This document shows positions 29,801 to 39,974 of a stretch of DNA of 64,000 nucleotides, in pieces. The DNA is from an uncultured Clostridium sp. Its GTDB lineage: Bacteria; Bacillota; Clostridia; TANB77; CAG-508. The first letter of the stretch is position 1; the number at the start of each line of letters is the position of its first letter. The stretch covers positions 1-64,000 of the forward strand of contig CANBHY010000004.1 in NCBI GenBank assembly GCA_947368535.1, written 5' to 3'. A program made the translations under genes and the position numbers. Under the pieces are notes generated by a model, which searched no databases, was not told the origin of the DNA, and saw nothing but the letters and a program-made list of their open reading frames with translations.

Positions 29801-31145
29801 TTATAATGAATCAATTACTTTTGCTAAAAATTTACTGATTAATATTAAATCCGATGTTGACAATTTTCCATCTCCGTTTATATCTCCAGCTGCAATTTGT
29901 TTTTCTGATAGTTTAGTAATTTTAGCTAGTCCTTTTGCTCCTAAGATTGCATCTTTTGTTGTTATTCTATTGTCTCCATCTATGTCACCTTTTAATATAA
30001 TCTTTTTGAAAGCTTTTCTTTTGATTATTATTTCTTCTTCGCTAGATGGAATATATAGAGTGTATAATTTATCATTAAATTCTATTGCCTGTGCAACTTC
30101 TGTTGATACATTTTCAATATCAATTCCTTCTTTTAAGAAAGTATTGTTGTTTCTGTTATGAGTATATGTTTGTAGTTTTCCGATCAAGTAATGCTGTTAT
30201 ATATAAATCACCTTCTTCTGAAGATATATTAAGTATATATAAATTTTCAGGTAATGTACTTTTGTCTAATTGAGCAAAATTTGTTCCGTCATAAGTATGA
30301 ATTAACATATTATCAGTTTGTATTGATGTAATATATAATTTTTCTCTCGTATTTTCTAATACTGTTACCATTTCATATTCTGAACTAGGTAGGTTTACTT
30401 GACAATCTGCTATTTCTGTAATTTTATTTTCTGAAGGCTGATATTTATATAATGAGATAGCTTCTTTTCCAGGTTCTTTTACTGATATGTATATATCATC
30501 TTTTAAAATTGTAACTTTTGTTTTTCCTAAATATCCAGCGTTCTGTCTGAATGTAGCAATTTCTATTAGATTTACTCCATCAAATTTATATATCTTAGCT
30601 ACGTCTCCATTTTGATTTAATGTTGTCATATAGACTTCATTATTCTGCGATGTTATGTCAAAACTGTTTGATACATCTGTTAATGAGGTTACTTCTGACC
30701 AAGTATTATTATTTGTATTCAATCTACTGATTTCTAGTAATCCTTCTGATATGTAAAATAAGTATAATTCGTTCTCTCCTTTTTTACAAAAAGTTATTTT
30801 ATCTAACTGAAGTTGGTTTGCTTTTGCAATTATTGGAGTTCCTATATTTTCCCATTCTTGTCCATTATATGCTTGTACGTATATTTTATTTTTTGCATTA
30901 TCTCCATCTGCTGTACAAACGCCTGAAGCAATATATAATTTCGAATTAAATGTTGTTGAATCTACTAGTCTGTGAAAGGCTGCTTCTTCATGTGCAGTTG
31001 GATCTATAAAGCCTGAATCTTCCCATTCTTCTGTTGCTCGCACTTTATTTTCATTTGTTGCTGCTTTTATAGGAGAAAATATATAGCAGAACAAGGTTGC
31101 TAATAATACTATTAATATTATAAGTGTTGATCTTTTCTTTATCAT
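29801..31145 (-). CDS. Secreted beta-propeller-like protein with C-terminal dockerin, read through a +1 frameshift
   Basis: A signal peptide (about 1-29) is followed by repeated blade-like units of about 45-50 residues (pattern LYI-x-YDG-x-W/F), suggesting a propeller. Read straight, the protein ends at 30156 after LLD-RKTTNIYS. At 30180-30182 there is an in-frame CGG followed by A. A one-base slip gives LLD-G-KLQTYTHN and continues into an intact type I dockerin with two calcium loops (GDIDGDNRITTKD and GDINGDGKLSTSD), 447 residues in all. Without the slip the dockerin has no start of its own except a weak TTG. The dockerin should bind a neighbouring cohesin. A simple mutation or sequencing error is the alternative. 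Confidence 0.8.
30179..30182 (-). other. CGG-A +1 frameshift site in the propeller-dockerin gene
   Basis: In-frame GAT CGG AAA. A +1 slip reads GAT-(C)-GGA-AAA. The zero-frame TAA is 24 nt downstream of the first base of CGG, as in nadD and the phosphatase gene. Confidence 0.6.
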
Positions 31146-31163
31146 TTTATTCCCTCTATTTTA

Positions 31164-32285
31164 TTATTCTATATCTTCTAGTTCGGCATGAACTAATACT
31201 CTCTCTTTTCCTGTTTTATCACATGTTGATAATGATATTATTTGATTACTTTTGTCTGGTTTACCAACAAATTCTATTGTGCTTTTGTTTTTTAAGGTTT
31301 CTACATATTGATCATAATCTTTTTCTGTTACTTCTGTATCTATAGAAAATTCTTCTGGTATTGTTGTGTATGCAGAAAATACTTTAAATCTCATTGATTT
31401 TTCTGGAGTGTAAATATATATATCTACATCTTTTCCTAATTCACCAGAGGCTATTTTTACTATATCTGCAAACATTATACCTTTTTTGATGTGGTGTCCA
31501 TATATTACAGTATTTTTATCAATTACTCTTTTATCGTTTTGATAGTCCATGTAAATTGCTCCACATTGATCACTTTTTTTGTATATATCATGACTTAAAT
31601 AATACTCGTTATTAGTTGTTTGCAGTACTGGATAATTTATAGTAGTTCCTCCTATTTTTATCCATGCTACTGCATCTGCATTTATTGATTTAAGTTCTTG
31701 AAAATTTACTGTATCAAATTTACTATCTGAATTTTCGTCTCTCTCATTTATTAAAACAACTTTTGATGCTACATTTTCATATTTTTTTTCTGTACGTGTT
31801 GTTCTATGATACCAGCCTACTACTATATAAGAAGATCCTACAAAAGCTAATACTAATATAAATAGCAGTAATCTTTTTACAGTAAATAGGTTATGACCTT
31901 CTTTTGGAGCACCAAAATAATACTCAGAATATTCGTCTGATTTCATTCTTTTTCTTTCGATTTTGCTCTTTATTTTTCTCTCTTTTTTTAGTCTATCTTC
32001 TATTTGCTTTGCAGTAAGTGCTTCTTGCCTAATAAGCTTTTCTTGTTCTTTTGCTTGTTTTCTTGCTAGTTCTTCTTCTTCTAATATTTCTTTTGTTGTT
32101 TTGGGTCTTCCATTTCTTCCTACTGGTTTAGGTGGTTGAGCTGGGTTTTTTCTAGGTCTTCCTCTTTTTTTAGTTGAAGGCTTTGCAATTCCTTCATCTT
32201 TTTTTGGTCTTCCTCTTCTTTTTTTGGCAAAATTGATACTATTAAATTTATTATTTGATTCTGTTTTATTCGTATTAAAATTCAT
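31164..32285 (-). CDS. srtB: Class B sortase with an N-terminal AT-hook-like region
   Basis: A transpeptidase that joins surface proteins to peptidoglycan. A 373-residue protein: residues 1-135 are cytoplasmic and highly basic, with two RGRP AT-hook cores (KRRGRPKK, KKRGRPRK) and a third NGRPK. A coiled-coil-like stretch of Lys/Glu follows, then one membrane helix (about 138-158). The sortase B domain (about 195-370) has AWIKIGGTTINYPV, the catalytic histidine in VIYGHH and the cysteine in LSTCDK, with the arginine in KERVLVHA. It lies directly downstream of a scaffoldin ending in SPQTG, a class B-type sorting signal, and 18 nt upstream of the dockerin gene. The AT-hooks are unusual for a sortase. 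Confidence 0.92.
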   Translation of the reverse strand: MNFNTNKTESNNKFNSINFAKKRRGRPKKDEGIAKPSTKKRGRPRKNPAQPPKPVGRNGRPKTTKEILEEEELARKQAKEQEKLIRQEALTAKQIEDRLKKERKIKSKIERKRMKSDEYSEYYFGAPKEGHNLFTVKRLLLFILVLAFVGSSYIVVGWYHRTTRTEKKYENVASKVVLINERDENSDSKFDTVNFQELKSINADAVAWIKIGGTTINYPVLQTTNNEYYLSHDIYKKSDQCGAIYMDYQNDKRVIDKNTVIYGHHIKKGIMFADIVKIASGELGKDVDIYIYTPEKSMRFKVFSAYTTIPEEFSIDTEVTEKDYDQYVETLKNKSTIEFVGKPDKSNQIISLSTCDKTGKERVLVHAELEDIE

Positions 32286-32306
32286 TTATATCTTCCTTTA
32301 TTTATT

Positions 32307-32346
32307 AAAATATGCTCCTACATTTTGGCATAAGAGCATATTTTTC
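32307..32346 (-). terminator. Terminator between scaffoldin and sortase
   Basis: AATATGCTC and GAGCATATT (32309-32317 and about 32334-32342) pair, with T-rich sequence on the minus side. It may be partial, making the sortase and dockerin genes less expressed than the scaffoldin. Confidence 0.65.
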
Positions 32347-32352
32347 AATAAA

Positions 32353-35289
32353 TTATTTACCCCTTTTATTAGTTATTGTCATTATTACTATTCCTAATGC
32401 AGAGACTAACATTATTGTTGCATATATTTCTATGTTGATGTCTCCTGTTTGTGGAGATAATCTTTTATATTCAGCAGCAGCTGCTGCTTTATCTTTTACG
32501 ACTTCTATTTCTACTTGCTCTTTTATTCCATTTTCTGTTTCAACTGTAATTAAAGTTTTTCCTACTGCATGTGCTATTACATTTCCTTTTTCATCTACTG
32601 TTAATATTCTTTCATCTGATGATGTGAATTTGTAATTTCCTTGTCTTGTTGCATCTTCTGGTATTACTTTTACAGTAAGTGTGATTGCTTTTCCAACAGC
32701 TATTTTGTTATTAGAAATGTTTGTATATACTTTTATTGCTGTAATTGGTATTTCGTATGTTGTAATTAAAACTTCTGCATATTTTCCATTTACAATTGCA
32801 GTTATAACTGCTTCTCCTACTGACTTTGCTGTTACTGTTCCATTTGAATCTACTGATACTACATCTGAATTTGATGATGACCACATTACTGTTTTATCGT
32901 CAGTTGTTGTTTCTGGATTATATAGTACTTTTAATTTTTGACTTCTACCAAGTCCAAGTGAAAAATCAGCTTGATTAATTGTTATTGAGTCTAATGGAAT
33001 TTCTATTACTGTAACTTCACATGTTGCCGAAGCTATTATTACATTATTTTCTACTGCGTTTACAGTTATGATTACAGGGGTGCCTTCTTCTGTAGCTGAA
33101 AGAGCTTCTATTCTTCCTTCTTTATCTACTGTAGCTTTTTTAGAATCTGTAGAGTCAAATGTTATTTTTCCATTAAAGTTTGTTCCTTCTGGTTGCTTTA
33201 TTACATCTAATAGTTTCTCTTGTCCTTTTAATAAAGTTATTTTGTCGTCTATTTCTAATCCAGTTAAAGGTACATTTACTGTTATTTTACATTCTTTTGT
33301 TATTCCACCTACTGTAACATATATAAAAGCTGTTCCAGCTTTATGTGTTGTTACTTCTCCATTTTCATTTACGGTTGCAACTTCAGTATTTGATGAAGAC
33401 CATTTAACTGTATCATCATCTAGAGTTGCGTCTGTTGGATCTAATGTAACTTTTAATGTTAGTGGTACGTCTTTATTTATTGTTATATCTGTTTCACTTA
33501 ATTTTATATCTTTTAATAATGTTACTACTGTTACTTCTGTAGTTGCTTCTTGTCCATTTGGTGTTTTTGCTGTTATTGTTGCTTTTCCGTTTTTCATCGC
33601 TGTTATAACACCAGTTGAATCAATTGTTACAGCATCAGGATTACTCGATTCCCAGCTTATTTTCTTTGAGTCGGATGTATTTTCTGGATTAAATTTTACT
33701 GTTAAAGTTTTTGTATCTCCTTTTTCTATTACGATTGATTGTTGCTCAATTATTATTGATTTTAATGGTACTGGCGCAATTTCTACTTCACATGTTGCAA
33801 CTAATTTTTGATCAGCTACTGAAGTTGCTGTTATTGTCGCTTTTCCTGGCCCTTTTGTTGTTATTGTTCCGTCTGTTGATACTTGAACTATATTTTTATC
33901 ACTTGTTTCCCATTTTATAGTCTTGTCATCTGTTGTTTCCATATTATTGTATGTTGTATATGTAACCGCTAATTTTTCTTCTTCACCATATGTTAAGTTG
34001 ACTTTGTCTTTTATTTCAATTGAAAGGATAGGTATTCTTACGTGGACATTACAAGTTATCATTTTTCCATCTATTTTTGCTGTTACAGTTGCATCTCCCT
34101 TTCCTTTTGCTGTTACTAGGCCATCATTAACAGTTACTACTGAAGTGTTTGATGAAGACCATTCTAGTGTAGATTTATCTACATCAGCGTCTTCTGGGTC
34201 ATATATTACATTTAGTTGCATTTCATTTGATTGGTCTACTCCTAAATTGAAAGTTTTTTCTGTTATATTTCCTTCAAAAGCTATTGATTTTAATTTTACT
34301 GATACATTTACAGCGCATATTGCTTTTTTTCCATTAGCTGTTGTCGCTGTAATAATTGCTTCTCCTCTATCTACTGCTGTTACTGTTCCATCATTGCTTA
34401 CTGTGGCTACAGAAGAATCTGATGTTGTCCATGATATTGTTTTGTCTCCATCTGTATCTGTTGGTATTGTTGCTGTTATTTTTGTTGATTCTCCTTTATC
34501 TAGTGATATTGATGATTTATCTAGTATAACTGAACCAATTTCTCTTGTTACTGTAACGTCACAAGATGCAGTAGTTCCATTTTCTGTAGTTGCTGTTATT
34601 GTTGTTTTTCCTCTTGTTAATGCTGTTATTGTTCCGTCTTGTGATATTTTAGCTATTGATTCGTCTGATGATGACCATTTTACGTTTTTTTGAGTTGTAT
34701 CTGTTGGAGTATATATAGCTTCTAGTTTATGTGTTTCACTTTCTTTTATAGATAATGATTTTTCGCTTAATTCGATTGATTGCACAGGTATTTCTACTTT
34801 AACACTCTGATTAGTTACTGTTGTTGGTATTTCAGCTGAAGAATTTGATATAGGGTATTTTTCATCTGACTCTATTCTTAAAGATGTCGTTCCTCCTACA
34901 GCATTGTCTTTTACTTTAAATTTGACAGTTATTAAACTTCCTTCATAAGATAAAGCTTGTGAACCCATGGCAAAATAGTTTACTTCTCCTATAACTCCTG
35001 TGTTAGGTGTTACAAGCATTCCTGTATTAGCTGTATCTGCTGATATTACTTCTAATACATCAGAATCATATTTTAGCATGAAATTGAATCCTTCACAGTC
35101 TTTTGATCCGTTATCTTTAAAATTTACTGATGCTGTGAATTCTTCTCCTCTTTGTAAATTACTTTTTGATACTTCTACTTTTAGTTCTGGTGTTCCTTCA
35201 ATTGCTAGTGCAACACTTGGAATAATGTTAGATAATAGTATTATGGTAATAAGTACTAAACTAGTTATTTTTTTCAAATTAAGCTTCAT
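32353..35289 (-). CDS. Cell-wall-anchored scaffoldin: cohesin plus nine Big2 domains
   Basis: A 978-residue protein: signal peptide (about 1-30), one cohesin domain (about 31-170, GTPELKVEVSK, CEGFNFMLKYD), then nine consecutive bacterial Ig-like group 2 domains of about 80-88 residues. These share the pattern W-SSS/TSD...VATV...G-x-VTA...G-x-ATITA (about 172-930). It ends with SPQTGD, a membrane helix and NKRGK, a sortase signal of the SPxTG type used by class B sortases of Clostridia. The Big2 array would hold the cohesin away from the wall to display a dockerin partner, presumably the protein at 29801-31145. RBS AAGGAAGAG. Confidence 0.93.
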   Translation of the reverse strand: MKLNLKKITSLVLITIILLSNIIPSVALAIEGTPELKVEVSKSNLQRGEEFTASVNFKDNGSKDCEGFNFMLKYDSDVLEVISADTANTGMLVTPNTGVIGEVNYFAMGSQALSYEGSLITVKFKVKDNAVGGTTSLRIESDEKYPISNSSAEIPTTVTNQSVKVEIPVQSIELSEKSLSIKESETHKLEAIYTPTDTTQKNVKWSSSDESIAKISQDGTITALTRGKTTITATTENGTTASCDVTVTREIGSVILDKSSISLDKGESTKITATIPTDTDGDKTISWTTSDSSVATVSNDGTVTAVDRGEAIITATTANGKKAICAVNVSVKLKSIAFEGNITEKTFNLGVDQSNEMQLNVIYDPEDADVDKSTLEWSSSNTSVVTVNDGLVTAKGKGDATVTAKIDGKMITCNVHVRIPILSIEIKDKVNLTYGEEEKLAVTYTTYNNMETTDDKTIKWETSDKNIVQVSTDGTITTKGPGKATITATSVADQKLVATCEVEIAPVPLKSIIIEQQSIVIEKGDTKTLTVKFNPENTSDSKKISWESSNPDAVTIDSTGVITAMKNGKATITAKTPNGQEATTEVTVVTLLKDIKLSETDITINKDVPLTLKVTLDPTDATLDDDTVKWSSSNTEVATVNENGEVTTHKAGTAFIYVTVGGITKECKITVNVPLTGLEIDDKITLLKGQEKLLDVIKQPEGTNFNGKITFDSTDSKKATVDKEGRIEALSATEEGTPVIITVNAVENNVIIASATCEVTVIEIPLDSITINQADFSLGLGRSQKLKVLYNPETTTDDKTVMWSSSNSDVVSVDSNGTVTAKSVGEAVITAIVNGKYAEVLITTYEIPITAIKVYTNISNNKIAVGKAITLTVKVIPEDATRQGNYKFTSSDERILTVDEKGNVIAHAVGKTLITVETENGIKEQVEIEVVKDKAAAAAEYKRLSPQTGDINIEIYATIMLVSALGIVIMTITNKRGK

Positions 35290-35439
35290 AAATTTTCTCT
35301 TCCTTTTTTACATATTTTTATACATTCATTATACGGATATCAGAGTTTAAACTCAATTACGGTTTTATAAAACTTATATTACTTTTTTAAATTTCTTGTT
35401 ATTTTTTTGTAATATTTTTAATATTTTTTTCAACAATAT

Positions 35440-35474
35440 TACAAAAGACATCACCTTTTATAGTGATGCCTTTT
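35440..35474 (-). terminator. Terminator after the 35478 gene
   Basis: AAAAGGCATCAC...GTGATGTCTTTT on the minus strand, just past the stop at 35478, followed by TTTTGTAATATTG. Confidence 0.75.
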
Positions 35475-35477
35475 ATA

Positions 35478-37973
35478 TTAATTTTCTTCATTTGCTGTAT
35501 TTTTCTTTTTTACTTTCTTTTTAGTTGTTTCTTTTTTCTCTGTTTCTTCTACTGTTTCGTCTTCATTTTTTTGAGATTCATCTAAGCTTTTTTCTTCTAG
35601 TATTTGTTCTGTTTTTTTATTCTTTTTCTTCATAGGTAGTTTTTCTGCTATTTTTTTCATTTCTTTTTTTATGTCTGTTCTTTTTAATTTTACATCATAT
35701 TCTTCTATATATACATTTAGAATTTTAGGATATATATCTTCAGGAGTATTGAAATATCTGTTAGTTATAATTTTTTCTTTAGAGACTAAATCATATTCAA
35801 ATAATTCAGTGTCTATTAAAAGTTTAGATGTTACATCCATACCATTTGGTAAGGTATTATTTATATTGTCATAATATACTGAATTTGTGAAGAATACTGC
35901 TGGGAATCCTTCTTTAAAGTTTAATTTGAATAATTTTACTGCTGTTTCAAATTTATTTCCATATGACTGCAACTCTCTTTCAGCGTTTATATTGAATATA
36001 CCATAATCTGTTTTATGCAATTTTTCATTTACTGATGCAACTTGATATATTGGCATATCGTAATCAAATTTCACTTTGCACATTGCTTCATTTAAAGAAC
36101 CTGCTATTGTTTGTAGTTTTTCTGTAAAATCAAATATATCGATTTTTTTATTTACATTTAACACTTGGAACTTATCTTTTTCATGCTCTCTGTGTGATTT
36201 ATTGTTTAAATATCTTACTTGAGTTGAATCATCTTTCATTGCACCAAATATATCAAATTCATTTTTGTTAAACATTGAGTTTTGTGTTGTAAAGTACTCA
36301 CTTTTTAAATTTCTTAGTTCTTCCTCAATAACATCTCTATTCATTTCTCCGCTTTTTAGCATATTTATAATAGGTAGTACATTTGTACTTGAAATGAATA
36401 TGCTATCTAACTCTTGTTTAGAGAATTTTGTTCTTTGTAGTTTATCATAGTTTATTCCAAAATCTTCAAAGTCATAATCATAATCAAATTTCTTTTTTAA
36501 TTTTATACTGTCTGATAGATAAGCTTCTTCTCCTGTTTCTAATTCTAGTAGTTCGTCTTTATTTGCAAATTTCCAAAATTCAAATAAACTCTTTTTATGC
36601 TGATCTATTTCATTTATGTATATAGTTGCATTTTCTATTTTTCTTTCTGTGTTTACAATCTTTAATTCTAGAGCTTTTATATCTTGTCTTAGATCTTTTA
36701 CATATCTTTCACTTTTTTCATATAAGGCTTGTACTGTTACTAAATCATCAATTGTATGATATTTTTTATCATCACTGAAACCTTGTATTGGTTTTGATTC
36801 TTTCTTTTCATCTTTTTTTTCTTCTTCTATTTGCGCTAGTTTTTCTTCTTCGCTTATTTTGGGTTTCTTTTTTGAGAAGAAATATCTAACTTTTCCAAAG
36901 AAGGTTTTTTTACATTCAAGATATGTTGATATTTCTTTTTGTTTCATAAAATATTCTGCATCTTTTTTCTTTGATTCTTCTTTTAGGTTCTTCAACTTTT
37001 TCTCAAGCTCAAAAGCTTCTTGGTTAAATTGTTTTATTGTTGCTTCTGTTGTTATGTACTTATCTTTTATAAATTCTGGTAAATCTCCATATTCAATTTT
37101 TTTACCATTGTAACAAAATTCTATACTGTTTTCGTTATTTATTCTTGTAGAAAAATTATATCTGTTTCCTAGTTCTGTTTGAATCATAAATAGGGCTTTT
37201 ACTAATTTATAAAATTCGTCTGCTTCTTCTTTTGTTCTTAAAACAATTTTATACATTGTTTTAAGTGTTTCATATATTGGTGTTTCTCCTACTATTTGTG
37301 TTGTTAGATTTCCGTCCATATCGTGAACTTCGTATGATAGAGGCCAATTTTTAGTAAATACCCATAAATAGTTTTCAATATCATTTATTTGTTTGTTGGT
37401 TAAATATTTTTCACTATAGTTTACATATGATATTGGTACATATACCTTTTCATCTCTTGTAGATGTTTCTAATTCGATTTTTTTCTTTAATAAGTAAAAC
37501 AATTCATCAAAAGTATCTTCTTTTAATGAAAATAGCATGAAATATTTACCCGAATATTCTGAATAATATATTTGCCATAATTGATTTCTATTAAAACTTA
37601 CTGTAAAAGGTATTTTCTTTTCCATTTTACTTTGTTCTAATGATATTCTTCTGATCCCTGCTTCTGAAATTTTGTCAAATACTTTCATTAATTCTACTGC
37701 TTTTTCATCATCATCTTGTGCTTGTTTTATATAGGTTCCAAAAGCTATTGATTTATCATATTTTTCTTTTATTTGATTATCTCTATATGCTGTTGTGCAA
37801 TATATTTCTATATCTTTTATTGATACATATTTATATACCTTTAGTTCTTTGTCGTTATTTAGTCTTGAGGGATTAAATACTATTGGTTTGCTATCTTCTA
37901 AAAAGCTTGGTAAATTATCTAAATCTAATCCTATAATGTTTAGTTTTTCCATTATATCTTCTTTTGTTGACAA
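35478..37973 (-). CDS. Large coiled-coil cytoplasmic protein of unknown function
   Basis: Not recognised. About 831 residues with no signal or membrane segment. A folded N-terminal half includes FTVSFNRNQLWQIYYSEYSGKYFMLFS and VYVPISYVNYSEKYL. Long Lys/Glu coiled-coil stretches follow around 320-400 and 430-480. A mixed domain (about 570-760) precedes a tail of about 70 residues rich in Lys, Glu and Thr. The start is taken as TTG at 37973 because GAGGAGG lies 9 nt upstream; the frame could extend 21 codons further but without a ribosome site. It has its own terminator and stands alone upstream of the scaffoldin. Confidence 0.72.
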   Translation of the reverse strand: MSTKEDIMEKLNIIGLDLDNLPSFLEDSKPIVFNPSRLNNDKELKVYKYVSIKDIEIYCTTAYRDNQIKEKYDKSIAFGTYIKQAQDDDEKAVELMKVFDKISEAGIRRISLEQSKMEKKIPFTVSFNRNQLWQIYYSEYSGKYFMLFSLKEDTFDELFYLLKKKIELETSTRDEKVYVPISYVNYSEKYLTNKQINDIENYLWVFTKNWPLSYEVHDMDGNLTTQIVGETPIYETLKTMYKIVLRTKEEADEFYKLVKALFMIQTELGNRYNFSTRINNENSIEFCYNGKKIEYGDLPEFIKDKYITTEATIKQFNQEAFELEKKLKNLKEESKKKDAEYFMKQKEISTYLECKKTFFGKVRYFFSKKKPKISEEEKLAQIEEEKKDEKKESKPIQGFSDDKKYHTIDDLVTVQALYEKSERYVKDLRQDIKALELKIVNTERKIENATIYINEIDQHKKSLFEFWKFANKDELLELETGEEAYLSDSIKLKKKFDYDYDFEDFGINYDKLQRTKFSKQELDSIFISSTNVLPIINMLKSGEMNRDVIEEELRNLKSEYFTTQNSMFNKNEFDIFGAMKDDSTQVRYLNNKSHREHEKDKFQVLNVNKKIDIFDFTEKLQTIAGSLNEAMCKVKFDYDMPIYQVASVNEKLHKTDYGIFNINAERELQSYGNKFETAVKLFKLNFKEGFPAVFFTNSVYYDNINNTLPNGMDVTSKLLIDTELFEYDLVSKEKIITNRYFNTPEDIYPKILNVYIEEYDVKLKRTDIKKEMKKIAEKLPMKKKNKKTEQILEEKSLDESQKNEDETVEETEKKETTKKKVKKKNTANEEN

Positions 37974-38070
37974 TTTTATTTTCCTCCTCACGGTATTTTT
38001 CAGCTTGAGTATATCATATAGAAAATTTTTTTCCAATATTTTTAAAAAATAATTTTTTAAAGTGCATTAT

Positions 38071-38103
38071 AAAAAAATATAAGAGTAACTCATATTTTTT
38101 TAA
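38071..38103. terminator. Terminator after thrS
   Basis: AAAAATATGAG and CTCTTATATTTTT pair around a short loop, with T runs on both strands, about 80 nt past the thrS stop. Confidence 0.75.
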
Positions 38104-38183
38104 TTTTGCTCTTCGCAATTACCTTAATAAAAAACTATGATTTACACTTATATTTTTGTATAGTCTATAATTATATATAAAAA

Positions 38184-39959
38184 TTATTCTCTTGCTTTAT
38201 TATTAATTTCTTCTGTAATCTTTGAAGCAAAATCTACTAGTGACATTTGTCCTATGTCTCCTTCTTTTCTTTTACGTACACCAACCGCATTTGCTTCTAC
38301 TTCTTTGTCTCCTATGATAATCATATAAGGAACTTTTTGTAGTTGTGCTTCTCTTATTTTGTATCCAATTTTTTCTTGTCTTAAATCTAAGTCTACTCTT
38401 ATTCCTTTTGATTGTAATTCATCTTTTACTTTTTCTGCGTAGTCTTTTTGGCTATCTGAGATTGGTAAAATAGCTACTTGAACTGGTGATAGCCATAATG
38501 GGAATGCTCCTTTTGTCTCTTCTATTAAGAAACATAAGAATCTATCAAATGTTCCAAGTATTGCTCTGTGTATTACAACAGGTCTATGTTTTTCATTATC
38601 TTCACCTATATATTCTAATTCAAATCTTTCAGGTAATAAGAAATCTAATTGACATGTTGAAACTGTTACGTCGTGTCCTACTGCTGATTTTAATTGTACG
38701 TCTAGTTTTGGTCCATAGAAAGCTGCTTCTCCTTCTGCTTCATAGAAGTTAACTCCTAACTCTACTAATATTTCTCTTAGTTGACTTTCTGCTTTTTCCC
38801 ACATCTGATCATCATCAAAATATTTTTCTTTGTTGTTTTTATCTCTTAAAGATAATCTAAATTCATAATCTTCAAAGCCGAAATCTTTATATACTTCTAA
38901 AATTAGTTTAACAACTTTTCCAAATTCTTCTTTAATTTGATCTGGTCTTACAAAAAGGTGAGCATCGTTTTGACACATTTCACGAACTCTTTCTAGTCCG
39001 CAAACGCTTCCACTATCTTCAAATCTAAAGTCGTGTGCAAGTTCTCCTATTCTTATTGGTAAATCTCTATATGAATGTAGTTTGTTTTTATATATTAGCA
39101 TATGGTGTGGACAGTTCATTGGTCTTAATACTATTTCTTCATTGTCTAATTTCATTACTGGAAACATATCTTCTTTGTAATGATCCCAATGACCACTTGT
39201 TTTATATAGGCTTACATTTGCAAGTGACGGTGTATACACATGGTTATATCCCATTTCAATTTCTTTATCTTGAATATATCTTTCTAATAGTCTTCTTACT
39301 GTTGCTCCATTAGGTAAGTACATTGGTAATCCTGAACCTACTAATGGATGAGTCATAAATAAGGCTAGTTCTTTTCCTAGTTTTCTATGATCTCTTTGTT
39401 TTGCTTCTTCTAGTTTTTGTAGATGTTCTTCTAGCTCTGAAGCTTTAGGGAATGAAACTCCATAGATTCTTTGTAGCATTTTATTTTTTTCATCACCTCT
39501 CCAATATGCTCCTGATGATGATAATAGTTTTATTGCTTTTACGCATCCTGTTGATGGTAAATGTGGACCTCTACAAAGGTCTGTGAATTCTCCTTGTTTG
39601 TAAAATGATATTACTTCACCTTCTGGTAGTTCTGTAATTAATTCTACTTTATAAGGTTCTTCTTTTTCTTTCATTAATTTGATTGCTTCTTCTCTTGGAA
39701 GCTCAAATCTTTCAATTGGTAAATCTTCTTTTATGATTTTTTTCATTTCTTCTTCAATTTTTAATAAATCTTCTTCTGTGAATGGTTTTTCTACATCAAA
39801 ATCATAATAAAATCCATTTTCAATTGATGGTCCTATTGTTACTTTAGCTGCTGGATATAATCTCTTTACAGCTTGTGCCATAATGTGTGAAGTTGTATGC
39901 CAATACATTGCTTCTTCAACTTCTGCAGTTCTTCCACCGCCTAATTTAATTTTAAACAT
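38184..39959 (-). CDS. thrS: Threonyl-tRNA synthetase lacking the TGS domain
   Basis: Charges tRNA-Thr. A 591-residue class II synthetase. The editing domain has [14 protein letters not shown], with its zinc-type cysteine in TDLCRGPHL. Catalytic motifs include MNCPHHM (zinc Cys), [15 protein letters not shown] and VSTCQLDF, followed by the anticodon-binding domain from about 490. It begins [22 protein letters not shown], so the usual 60-residue N-terminal TGS domain is missing. The ATG at 39959 has AAAGGAGG six bases upstream; a start 13 codons earlier is unsupported. Control is by the T-box leader at 39975-40288. Confidence 0.96.
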   Translation of the reverse strand: MFKIKLGGGRTAEVEEAMYWHTTSHIMAQAVKRLYPAAKVTIGPSIENGFYYDFDVEKPFTEEDLLKIEEEMKKIIKEDLPIERFELPREEAIKLMKEKEEPYKVELITELPEGEVISFYKQGEFTDLCRGPHLPSTGCVKAIKLLSSSGAYWRGDEKNKMLQRIYGVSFPKASELEEHLQKLEEAKQRDHRKLGKELALFMTHPLVGSGLPMYLPNGATVRRLLERYIQDKEIEMGYNHVYTPSLANVSLYKTSGHWDHYKEDMFPVMKLDNEEIVLRPMNCPHHMLIYKNKLHSYRDLPIRIGELAHDFRFEDSGSVCGLERVREMCQNDAHLFVRPDQIKEEFGKVVKLILEVYKDFGFEDYEFRLSLRDKNNKEKYFDDDQMWEKAESQLREILVELGVNFYEAEGEAAFYGPKLDVQLKSAVGHDVTVSTCQLDFLLPERFELEYIGEDNEKHRPVVIHRAILGTFDRFLCFLIEETKGAFPLWLSPVQVAILPISDSQKDYAEKVKDELQSKGIRVDLDLRQEKIGYKIREAQLQKVPYMIIIGDKEVEANAVGVRKRKEGDIGQMSLVDFASKITEEINNKARE

Positions 39960-39974
39960 ATAAATTCCTCCTTT

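Noticed and set aside
29801..30187. Dockerin as a separate short gene starting at TTG
   Set aside because: No ribosome site or signal peptide before it. It lies exactly in the +1 frame of the truncated propeller gene, so one joined protein is more likely.
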